Shown here piece by piece: positions 55,801-63,497 of a stretch of DNA of 64,000 bases. Position 1 is the first letter of the stretch, and each line of letters starts with the position of its first letter. The notes under the pieces are model-generated. The model searched no databases. It saw only the letters and a program-made list of their open reading frames with translations, and was not told where the DNA came from. Position numbers and translations under genes: made by a program. Source of the DNA: Thiogranum sp. (GTDB lineage: Bacteria > Pseudomonadota > Gammaproteobacteria > DSM-19610). The stretch covers positions 1 through 64,000 of the forward strand of contig JASBSN010000043.1 of the NCBI GenBank assembly GCA_030148915.1. Reading direction: 5' to 3'.

Positions 55801-56272
55801 GTTTTTCTCCGCTCAGTGGAAGTCCCTTAACTGGAACTTGTTTCAGTGGTAAAAAATTCCGCTATTTTTTGGCAGACCGGAGCAGTCATGCCAATGGCGG
55901 GTTCCGCTTGTAGTTCGTATGGCGCGCAAGTTGGGTTTCGGGCGCATGGTTAGAATGACTCTTAGAGCAAATCTAAATTAAGCCTGGCAGACGTGTCTGT
56001 AATATTTGATACGCTTGCAAAGATTTATTCGGGATGACCTTCAAAAGCTCTGTCGCGCATGTAACACGGGCTTTGCACGGCGGACTACGGTGGATCGTTG
56101 GTAAACACCGCTGTTAAAACCATTGTGATAGTTGGTACACAAAAGAGTTTGTCTATAGCGCCAAGCAGCCGCGCACTGGTCACCAGTGGATAAGCGATTC
56201 ATGTCGATCTATCCCCATTGATTGCTGCGGGGGGCTGCAGATCAGGCGGTGGAGAGCCCGGTGCGGAAAAAT
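55801..56272. other. Long intergenic control region
   Basis: About 600 bp separates the divergent di-heme and 56401 genes. I see no ORF. It has an A/T-rich segment near 55960-56030, with an FNR-like half-site TTGATACGCTTGCAA near 56006 and a minus-strand GAATAA at 56030-56025 without a matching TCT at 17 nt. Confidence 0.4.
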
Positions 56273-56298
56273 GAATAATCCCGCCGGTATTGCTATCT
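56273..56298 (+). promoter_or_regulatory. Putative ECF promoter upstream of the 56401 gene
   Basis: GAATAA (56273-56278), 17-nt spacer, TCT (56296-56298), about 100 nt before the GTG start. The transcript would carry the hairpins at 56330-56374. Confidence 0.55.
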
Positions 56299-56348
56299 AC
56301 ATAGGGTCGCCCCGTGGACGGAATCCTTCCGTCGCCGGGGCGACGACG

Positions 56349-56374
56349 AGGCCGGTTTTTGCCGGCCTGATTTT
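56349..56374 (+). terminator. Leader hairpin, possible attenuator
   Basis: AGGCCGGTTTTTGCCGGCCT stem followed by GATTTTA, lying between the putative promoter (56273) and the GTG (56401). A smaller stem (CGTCGCCGGGGCGACG) precedes it. It could be a weak terminator of upstream reads or an attenuator of the 56401 gene. Confidence 0.5.
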
Positions 56375-56400
56375 ACGTTCAGACTTGGAGGAGTAATCTA

Positions 56401-57663
56401 GTGAATGCAAAAGGAAAGCAGCAAGTGAGACCGGTGTTGACCGCGGCCGCCCTAGCCGGCGCCCTGGCCGCGGGCCTGAGCCTCGGTGTACTCGCCGACG
56501 GCAAAGAAAAGTCGGATGATCATGGCAGGTTCGACAATATCATTACCGCTGTTGTCGCGCCGCCCGTGGTCAGCAACGGTCAGATAGCCGGCGAGCCGAC
56601 CGAGCTTATCGCGGTCCTCAATGCCCCAGGTGCGCCTGACAATCTCGCCGCCGACCCCAACAACTTCGGTCATCAGATCCCGGCTGGCGGGCGTATGGAA
56701 GTGGAGGTCGGCGGGAGTATTGAACGTAACGGGGTCGATAACGATAAAGCCTTCGTGCCGGTTACCAGCAACGCATTTTTTGTTCTGGTCACCGGGTTGC
56801 CACAGATGCCGATTACCGCGGCGGCGGGTGATGGGGTGCAACACGGTAACTACCGCATTGTCGATGATGGCAACAAAATGATCACCGTAATCCCCAACGG
56901 TGGGAGCGGCGCCAATGGTCTGGAGCAGGCTCGGGCAAACCAGATTGGGTTCAAAGTCGTGCATATCCGTCCGCGACCCAATACCAACGCCGGGCCCGCG
57001 CCTTTTACCAACGGGCCGGAGGGCAGCAAGGGGACCTTGAAGATCCGTATTTTTGACGCCGCGGGAAAACTGATGGAAAAGGGTAAGGGAAAAATATACT
57101 TTCCCGCCGCGGTGGGAAGAGTGGTTGGCGCCACCAACGCCGGCCTGGCTACCGGTGCGCAAGGCAGCCCGGCGACGGTGACCGCTGAGCTTGTCGAATC
57201 AGTAACCTTTCAGCACATCGCGCCTGAGACGGTCCTGTCAAATACCGTGCGTAGCGGCTCTTTTTCTGCCGGCGCGCCTTACGCCCCGCGTTTTTTGCTG
57301 TTTGAAGAAAGAGCGGGTCAACCCGATTCGTTTATCCCCTTTAAAGGCATTGCCGCGGTGGGTTATGTCGTTGATGCGGAAAAACCCTGGAAAGCCGATC
57401 TGGTGGTGGACTCAAACGGCAATGGTGTAGCCGATGAGGACGACGAAGAAATCGGTGACATCGAGATACAGGGTCCGTCCAAGCAATCGCGCGGTACACT
57501 GATGGCGAATTCTTCACTCACCAGTTCCGGCGACGGCGTGAGCGGACCGAATGGCAGCATCTTGAATGTACCTGTGCAGGTTGGTGGGCAAAGCGGCGTT
57601 TATACCGTGGCGGTTTCCTTGGAGGACGGTAATCGCGCAACTACTATATTAGTAGTAGAATAA
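56401..57663 (+). CDS. Exported unknown protein with Ca-binding-like loop
   Basis: 420 residues, GTG start with GGAGGAG upstream, signal peptide (LTAAALAGALAAGLSLGVLADG). The mature protein is Gly/Pro-rich and beta-like (DNIITAVVAPPVVSNGQIAGEPTELIAVLNAPG; FFVLVTGLPQMPITAAAGDGVQHGNYRIVDDG). Near residue 335 an EF-hand/dockerin-like loop reads DLVVDSNGNGVADEDDEEIGD. No cysteines. I do not recognise the family. A strong terminator follows 20 bp after the stop, so it is monocistronic. Confidence 0.75.
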   Translation: MNAKGKQQVRPVLTAAALAGALAAGLSLGVLADGKEKSDDHGRFDNIITAVVAPPVVSNGQIAGEPTELIAVLNAPGAPDNLAADPNNFGHQIPAGGRMEVEVGGSIERNGVDNDKAFVPVTSNAFFVLVTGLPQMPITAAAGDGVQHGNYRIVDDGNKMITVIPNGGSGANGLEQARANQIGFKVVHIRPRPNTNAGPAPFTNGPEGSKGTLKIRIFDAAGKLMEKGKGKIYFPAAVGRVVGATNAGLATGAQGSPATVTAELVESVTFQHIAPETVLSNTVRSGSFSAGAPYAPRFLLFEERAGQPDSFIPFKGIAAVGYVVDAEKPWKADLVVDSNGNGVADEDDEEIGDIEIQGPSKQSRGTLMANSSLTSSGDGVSGPNGSILNVPVQVGGQSGVYTVAVSLEDGNRATTILVVE

Positions 57664-57683
57664 GCAAAGCACGTTATGACCTG

Positions 57684-57711
57684 GGCCCGCTTTTAAAGCG
57701 GGCCTTTTTTT
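57684..57711 (+). terminator. Intrinsic terminator after the 56401 gene
   Basis: GGCCCGCTTTTAAAGCGGGCC stem followed directly by seven T. Clear Rho-independent terminator. Confidence 0.92.
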
Positions 57712-57760
57712 GTATCTACTATCACAATCGTTTTATAAGACTGGATTATTTTCGTCTCGG

Positions 57761-57774
57761 GTAACCTGGGTTAC
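57761..57774. promoter_or_regulatory. Palindrome upstream of the multicopper oxidase
   Basis: GTAACCTGGGTTAC is a 6-bp inverted repeat with a 2-nt spacer. A related half, GTTACCCAGG, recurs at 57879-57888, closer to the gene. It may be an operator; no regulator is known. Confidence 0.35.
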
Positions 57775-57928
57775 ATACCTGTTCGCCAATCTGTTTCATT
57801 ATGCGCGGCAACAAAAGCGACAAATCGGCAGCGCCGACATTTGTCCAGGAGGTTGGAGTGGCAGGTTCGGGTGTGAGCGTTACCCAGGCTCACCAGAAAA
57901 ACACAATTACCTAGGAGCTGGAGGGAAA

Positions 57929-59614
57929 ATGGCTAAAAGAAGAGACGTGCTCAAAGCAGGGGCGATGGCGGTGGCCAGCACACCTGCAATTTTTGGCGGA
58001 GTTGCATTGCCGCGCGCGGCGCAGGCGCAACTGTGTCGCCCGGAAGGCATTCGCAGTCCGCTGACAGAACCGGACAGTCCTCCGGTGACGCCCTACACCA
58101 CACCGGTGTACATTCCTCCGGCGATGACACCGGTCGATCCGGCGACGCTCGCGCCTCCTCCGGACCCCAACCGTCATCAGCGCTTCGACGAGTTCACGCC
58201 CGCCAAGCACTACGTGCAGCATATGACCGAGGGTCTGTGGAATTATCACCCGCAACTCTCGGCGCTGAACCCACTTGGCTTCGGCTCGCTGGCCTGGTTG
58301 TTCAACGGTGCCACACCGGGTGAGCAACTGGTGGCGCGCTATGGCGAGCCCGTGTTCGTGCGTCGTTATAACGATTTGCCGATGACCGAAAATGCGCTGA
58401 TTCCCTTCGGACTGCCTTACACCACGATTCATCTGCACAATGCACACACAGCCTCGGAGAGCGACGGCTATCCCGAAGACTTCGTCGGCCCGGGCGAGTT
58501 CTGGGATCACCACTACGGTATGCTCTACGCGCGCAACGATCCGCGCGAGGCGCTGGGCAGCCTCTGGTATCACGATCACATGCTGGATTTCACCGCGACC
58601 AACGTCTACGCGGGCCTCTCGGCGATGTCGACGTTCTACGACGAGCTGGACTCCGGTGACGAGAATGATCCCAACCCGAACGCCTTGCGTTTGCCCGGCA
58701 CCTACGGCAAGTACGACCTTTCGTTCATTCTGCACGATGTGCGTTTCGACCAATTCGGTAACCCGTCCTACAATGTGTTTGATACCGACGGTCATCTCGG
58801 CGATCTGATTACGGTAAACCGAAAAGTATCTCCTTACCTGGATGTGGAGCCGCGTAAATACCGCTTACGTTTTTACGACGGCGGGCCATCGCGCTTCTAC
58901 GAACTGGGGTTGAGCGATAACGCCGAGATGTTCGTCATCGCCAACGATGGCAATCTGCTCGAGGAGCCGGTCAGCGTAACCAGTATTGTTCTCGGACCGG
59001 CCAACCGGCACGACGTGATTATCGACTTTTCGCGTTATCGCCCCGGGGAGAGCGTCAACCTGGTCAACCTGATGGAGCAGATCAACGGCCAGGGCCCGAC
59101 CGGGCGCCGTCTGGAGGGCCCGGATCGTATGCCGGTGATGCAGTTCCGCATCAAAAATCTGCAAGGCCCGGATAACAGCCGCATTCCCGACTTTATGCGT
59201 GAGTTGCCGCCCGTTAATCTCGATGAAGTGGTCGCAGAGCGCGAATGGATATTTGACCACGACATGGGGTTGTGGACCGTCAATCATGAATTCATGGATC
59301 CGACCAAGATTTCCGCCGCACCCAAGCAGGGCACCGCGGAAATCTGGACATTCCGCAACGCCGGCAGCTCCTGGGCTCATCCGGTACACGTTCACTTCGA
59401 GGAATTCCAGGTACTGGAATGGAACGGCCGACCGCCGACCGGGGTACTTCGCTCGCGCAAGGACGTCGCCACGTTGGGGCCGAACGATTCAGCACGTGTG
59501 TTTTACCGCTTTGACGACTTTCTGGGTCGTTACGTCATTCACTGCCATAACAACGTCCACGAAGACAACGCCATGATGGCGCGTTGGGACATTATACCCA
59601 ACGGTGGTAGCTGA
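57929..59614 (+). CDS. Tat-exported multicopper oxidase (CotA/bilirubin-oxidase-like)
   Basis: 561 residues from MAKRRDVLKAG with GGAGGG upstream; the long N-terminal extension in the ORF track is rejected. A twin-arginine signal (KRRDVLKAGAMAVAST ... AQA) is followed by three cupredoxin domains. All four copper-binding blocks are present: HLHNAH (168-173), WYHDH (near 215), HPVHVHFEEF, and HCHNNVHEDNAMM with the type-1 His and Met. The HLH...ESDGYP context and size fit CotA or bilirubin oxidase-like enzymes, which oxidise phenols, metals or bilirubin. The mature N-terminus probably begins QLC (after AQA). Substrate unknown; Mn or Cu are options. Confidence 0.9.
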   Translation: MAKRRDVLKAGAMAVASTPAIFGGVALPRAAQAQLCRPEGIRSPLTEPDSPPVTPYTTPVYIPPAMTPVDPATLAPPPDPNRHQRFDEFTPAKHYVQHMTEGLWNYHPQLSALNPLGFGSLAWLFNGATPGEQLVARYGEPVFVRRYNDLPMTENALIPFGLPYTTIHLHNAHTASESDGYPEDFVGPGEFWDHHYGMLYARNDPREALGSLWYHDHMLDFTATNVYAGLSAMSTFYDELDSGDENDPNPNALRLPGTYGKYDLSFILHDVRFDQFGNPSYNVFDTDGHLGDLITVNRKVSPYLDVEPRKYRLRFYDGGPSRFYELGLSDNAEMFVIANDGNLLEEPVSVTSIVLGPANRHDVIIDFSRYRPGESVNLVNLMEQINGQGPTGRRLEGPDRMPVMQFRIKNLQGPDNSRIPDFMRELPPVNLDEVVAEREWIFDHDMGLWTVNHEFMDPTKISAAPKQGTAEIWTFRNAGSSWAHPVHVHFEEFQVLEWNGRPPTGVLRSRKDVATLGPNDSARVFYRFDDFLGRYVIHCHNNVHEDNAMMARWDIIPNGGS

Positions 59615-59670
59615 AGCGGCGCGGCAGAGAACCCTGAGTCGGTGCACATGATCGGAATTCCAAGGAGTCT

Positions 59671-60306
59671 ATGATGAAGAAAAGCACAAGAAGAATGTTT
59701 TTGGCAGGAGCTGCCGCGGCCGTGCCGGCGGCGGTGACCGCTGCCATGGCGCCCGGGGTGGTAAAAGACAACCCGGCGTTCAAGACCTGTCCGCGCGCCC
59801 GGGGCGGCAAGAACGCCGGCCGTTTTCCCCAGGTCATCGTGCAGGACCAGCACAACCGCAAAAACTGGTTCTACGAGGACCTGATTGCCGACAAGCTGGT
59901 GCTGGTGAGTTTCACTTCGGTGAAAGGTGAGCAGTACTATCCGTTGCTCAGCAACCTGGTCAAGGTGCACGAAATGATCGCCGATCGGGTCGGCAAAGAT
60001 GTACAGATGTACACCGTCACCACCGATCCCCACCACGACACTCCGGATGCGCTGCGCGCGCTGGCCGAAAAACACGGCGCCAAGTGGCGTTTTCTGACCG
60101 GCGCTCCCGAGGACATTCGGGAAATTCTGGCCTCTTTCAACGCCCGCGGCAGTCTCTATGCCCTGTCTTGGATCGGCAACGAAAGGACCGGCCGCTGGAT
60201 GAATAAGCCGAGTCGGCTGCAGCCGCTGTACATCGCCGAAGCCGTGGCGCGTCTCAGTACGGGTAAGCAGCACAAGCCGTTCCTGGTGGACATGCACAGC
60301 GTCTGA
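59671..60306 (+). CDS. SCO-like thioredoxin-fold protein lacking the copper cysteines
   Basis: 211 residues with AAGGAG upstream. A twin-arginine-like start (STRRMFLAGAAAAVPAAVTA) precedes a SCO-like domain: LVLVSFTSVKGEQYYPLLSNLVKVHEMIADRVGKDVQMYTVTTDPHHDTPDALRALAEKHGAKWRFLTG. SCO proteins carry CxxxC in the segment that reads FTSVKGEQYY here, so both copper-binding cysteines are missing, while the DP-HDTP signature remains. It may be a degenerate chaperone or a docking protein for the oxidase encoded 56 bp upstream. Confidence 0.82.
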   Translation: MMKKSTRRMFLAGAAAAVPAAVTAAMAPGVVKDNPAFKTCPRARGGKNAGRFPQVIVQDQHNRKNWFYEDLIADKLVLVSFTSVKGEQYYPLLSNLVKVHEMIADRVGKDVQMYTVTTDPHHDTPDALRALAEKHGAKWRFLTGAPEDIREILASFNARGSLYALSWIGNERTGRWMNKPSRLQPLYIAEAVARLSTGKQHKPFLVDMHSV

Positions 60307-60410
60307 CACCCAGCGTTCCCGCGGGAACTGAGCTGGTGGTACACACACAATATTCCCCTGTGGCGCCTAGGCGAACACCGCCGTGCCGCCGGGGAGGAGG
60401 TGAAAAAACA

Positions 60411-62348
60411 ATGAAGCAGCAAAGACCATTTGTTGAAGTGCGCATCGCAGCGGCGTTCAGTTTACTCTGCGCGGGCCTCGGGGCGAGCAGTACCGTCTGG
60501 GCGGGGTGTGAAATGACTTTCGATCCTATGACCGGTATGACCGGCATGATGGGTCACCCCTGTACACAGCCGCGCCCCGGACCGTCGGTGCAGACTGTGT
60601 CGGCTGACGGCATTACCACTTTTGTTGTTACTCCGGAAGGCCACTTCCCGCCCCAGGATCCGTTCGCCGAGCCGCCGGGGAGTAACTTCTTGATGACCGT
60701 CTACGAAAATCTCCGCGATTTCAACGGCGACGAAATGCCCAACACGCTGCCTTCGTCGCCCGACAACCCCTATAATCTGCACGACGGACCGGTGTTGACT
60801 GAGTCGATCAATCCGACAAACCCGGAAGACGATCTGGACAGAATCATCGACAAGATCGAAAAAGTCGCGCGAAAAGGCAAGAAAAAGGTAAAAGAAGATT
60901 TAATCGAACGAGCGATAGATATCCTCGAAGGTAACCCGATCAAGGGGCGCGCCTACAGCGGTTTTCCGCTGTTGCACTACAACGGGCCGAACAAAGTCAA
61001 AACCGTGGAGCCTGTGTTTGACGCCGACGGAAATGTCATCGGCGGCAACGTCGATGTGAATATGATCTACTTCAATCAGCACATCGAGAGCGATACGGCG
61101 TTTGTCGACCCCAGCGCTGTACTGGAAGTCCCGTGGACTGTGACCTACCACGTCAACATTCTCAACCGCGGCATGGAAGATTTCTCGCCGATGGTGATGA
61201 ACTTCGACCGCGTCGGGCCCAACCGCGGTCCCTTCCACGCTTCGATGGACCAGAGCTATTTTCCGATGCTCAACGAGGGTACACGCTATACGGTCAAAAT
61301 TAAGGAGAATAAGGGCAAGTACTTCAACTTGGTCTATACCTGGGGCTGGCGCCTGCATCCGCCACGGGTGCAGGTTATGGAAAATGCGTTGAAGAAGGCC
61401 GGGCCACTCGAATGGACACTACCGCAGTGGGAGAAGTCCGCCTTTTGTGCCGATGGCGCAACTGATGACAATTGCGACCCTGTCGGCGACAAGGCGCATA
61501 AAGAATACGCTATTTCACGCATCGGCGATCTGTCGCCCGCCAAGCGTATGTGGAACATTTTCAAATCTCTGGAAGAGGACGATCACGACGACCATAGCGC
61601 GTCCTCGCTGACGCAGATCGCCGTCGACCTGCGCCAGGCGTTCCTCGACTGGACGGACCGCACGCATCTGCCCGCCGGTGTCGTGGCCGATCCGAATGCC
61701 ACAGTGACGTTGTTGTACGTTAACAATACCCTCTATGGCAGCCGTCAGGGTCTGCAGGGCGAAGGCAGCGGTCAAGGTCCGGCCAGTTACAAAGGTATCG
61801 CCAACGGCAGCGCGCATGAATGGAATATTCGTCCGTACGACTATCAGGTTACCTTATACAACGGCGACCACTTCCCGCACGGCTACATGAACGTGGACTT
61901 CGGCGGCTCTCGGGGCTGGGAAAACCATTTTCAGTTCACCGATCCGACCACGCTGGTCGGCCCGCACCCGGTAGTTCCCGCCGGTCACCCGGCCGAAGAG
62001 GACCCCTTCAATAACCCAGCCAACACCGTCGCTGGTCACGACAACGTGTTTCCGATCAATCGTGGCGGGGCGGAGGAGTACCTACAACCGTCGCCACGCA
62101 ATCTGCTCGACCCGGACAACGGGCCGCCGCAGTTGGGATCGGGCTGCTTTTTCACTTTCGGGCGCAACCACGCCTGGCCTAACGCCGGCGGACCTTGGGG
62201 CGGTATCGTAGTGGCGCCAGTGGCGGCGGACGGCACGCCGGGTATGCACAAAGTGGATATCACCTATAACTTTGAGCCCAGTCGTCGTCTGCGGATTTAT
62301 CAGTTCGATCCGTTGCACCATGACGTGGCAATTTATTCGCTGCACTAG
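60411..62348 (+). CDS. Large exported protein of unknown function
   Basis: 645 residues from MKQQRPFVEV, with GGAGGAGG upstream and a signal peptide (IAAAFSLLCAGLGASSTVWAG). A Met/Cys/His-rich N-terminus (CEMTFDPMTGMTGMMGHPC) looks metal-binding. A Lys-rich helix (KIEKVARKGKKKVKEDLIERAIDI), an acidic His stretch (EEDDHDDHSAS), then beta-rich sequence with several HxxH pairs (NGDHFPHGYMNVDFGG) and an FDPLHHDVAIYSLH end. I do not recognise the family. It follows the MCO and SCO-like genes with no terminator between them, so it is probably their functional partner. Confidence 0.78.
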   Translation: MKQQRPFVEVRIAAAFSLLCAGLGASSTVWAGCEMTFDPMTGMTGMMGHPCTQPRPGPSVQTVSADGITTFVVTPEGHFPPQDPFAEPPGSNFLMTVYENLRDFNGDEMPNTLPSSPDNPYNLHDGPVLTESINPTNPEDDLDRIIDKIEKVARKGKKKVKEDLIERAIDILEGNPIKGRAYSGFPLLHYNGPNKVKTVEPVFDADGNVIGGNVDVNMIYFNQHIESDTAFVDPSAVLEVPWTVTYHVNILNRGMEDFSPMVMNFDRVGPNRGPFHASMDQSYFPMLNEGTRYTVKIKENKGKYFNLVYTWGWRLHPPRVQVMENALKKAGPLEWTLPQWEKSAFCADGATDDNCDPVGDKAHKEYAISRIGDLSPAKRMWNIFKSLEEDDHDDHSASSLTQIAVDLRQAFLDWTDRTHLPAGVVADPNATVTLLYVNNTLYGSRQGLQGEGSGQGPASYKGIANGSAHEWNIRPYDYQVTLYNGDHFPHGYMNVDFGGSRGWENHFQFTDPTTLVGPHPVVPAGHPAEEDPFNNPANTVAGHDNVFPINRGGAEEYLQPSPRNLLDPDNGPPQLGSGCFFTFGRNHAWPNAGGPWGGIVVAPVAADGTPGMHKVDITYNFEPSRRLRIYQFDPLHHDVAIYSLH

Positions 62349-62374
62349 CGGCGCGTTTTCAGGAGTGAGCGGAC

Positions 62375-62400
62375 GCCCTTCCCGAGTACTCGGGAAGGGC
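62375..62400. terminator. Perfect 26-bp palindrome after the 645-residue gene
   Basis: GCCCTTCCCGAGT followed by its exact complement ACTCGGGAAGGGC, 26 nt after the stop. It would form a strong stem but lacks a T-tract, so it may be a Rho-assisted terminator or mRNA-stabilising hairpin. The rest of 62401-62596 shows no other gene. Confidence 0.6.
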
Positions 62401-62596
62401 CTCTGCGTTTAAGATGTTTCGCAGGAGGCCGTACTGGTAGACCAAGCCCCAGATGGGGCGAGGTAGCCAAAAGTTTCGGATGGTTGCTTGAGTGTCCGCT
62501 GAACGAACCGAAAGTAAGGGGCCGCACAGCTCCGAGTGCTACTGCGCTGGCCAGCGGTTGGTGAGAGAGCGGTCGTGCCGGCTCGTAAGGGTCTTG

Positions 62597-63478
62597 ATGC
62601 TGGCGTTGGTTGTTGGCGGTCTGACGGCCGGAAAAACCTTTGCCCAAGCTCAGCAGAGGTGCAGTCTGGTGACCCAAAATAAGCCGGTACACCCGCCCGG
62701 CTTAGCGGTAACCGGTCGTGCGGTGCCGACGCAGCGCTATGAGATCGTGGCGCGGTTTCCACATGCCCGCAATGCGTTCACTCAAGGGCTTGCATTTTAT
62801 CAGGGCGCACTCTACGAGAGTACGGGCCTACGTGGCCACTCCAGTGTCCGCAGGCTCGATGTGCAGTCCGGGCGGGTCCTCGCCTCACGGCGTTTAGACC
62901 AGGGTCTGTTCGGGGAAGGGCTGGCCGTATCGGGCCAATACCTTATTCAGCTGACCTGGCAGGCCGGTAAGGCATTTATTTACGCCGCCGCCGATCTGCG
63001 CCAGACAGGCGGCTTCGCGTTCGACGGCGAGGGGTGGGGCGGAACCGTTATCGCTGAACGGTTGGTGATCAGCGACGGGTCGGCACGATTGAGATTTATT
63101 GACATGCAAACGCATCGCCAAGTCGCCACCCTGCAAGTGACCGATAGCGGGCGTCCCGTACAAGGACTGAACGAACTTGAAACAGTCGACGGATTGATTT
63201 TCGCCAATGTTTATCCGACTGACTGCATCGCACAGATCGAGCCGCGCACCGGCGAGGTTGTTGCTTGGATTGATCTCGACGGGTTGCTGCCGGCGGCACA
63301 GCGCGCTAACGGCGCGGCACTCGCCAACGGCATCGCTTATCACCCACAAAGCAAAGCGCTGTTTGTGACGGGGAAGCTCTGGCCCTACCTCTATCAACTT
63401 AGGCTGAGCCAAACCAATAGGCTTGCTGATAAGCCGTTCGCTTATTCCGCTACCACCGGTTGGCGGGCGCCAAGATGA
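62597..63478 (+). CDS. Glutaminyl-peptide cyclotransferase
   Basis: About 293 residues from MLALVVGGLTAGKTFAQA (signal peptide); a GTG at 62561 giving a more basic N-terminus is an alternative. The five-bladed propeller of bacterial/plant-type glutamine cyclotransferase is recognisable: HARNAFTQGLAFYQGALYESTGLRGHSSVRRLD, EGLAVSGQYLIQLTWQAGKAFIY, GWGGTVIAERLVISDGSARLRFID, LNELETVDGLIFANVYPTDCIAQI and ANGIAYHPQSKALFVTGKLWP. It turns N-terminal Gln of exported proteins into pyroglutamate. The adjacent multicopper oxidase is predicted to begin with Gln after signal removal, a likely substrate. Confidence 0.88.
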   Translation: MLALVVGGLTAGKTFAQAQQRCSLVTQNKPVHPPGLAVTGRAVPTQRYEIVARFPHARNAFTQGLAFYQGALYESTGLRGHSSVRRLDVQSGRVLASRRLDQGLFGEGLAVSGQYLIQLTWQAGKAFIYAAADLRQTGGFAFDGEGWGGTVIAERLVISDGSARLRFIDMQTHRQVATLQVTDSGRPVQGLNELETVDGLIFANVYPTDCIAQIEPRTGEVVAWIDLDGLLPAAQRANGAALANGIAYHPQSKALFVTGKLWPYLYQLRLSQTNRLADKPFAYSATTGWRAPR

Positions 63479-63497
63479 CAAACGGAGAATAACTATA

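Noticed and set aside
56007-56030. GAATAA on the minus strand upstream of the di-heme gene as a sixth ECF promoter
   Set aside because: No TCT or TCC at 16-17 nt; only TCA at 15 nt, so not counted.
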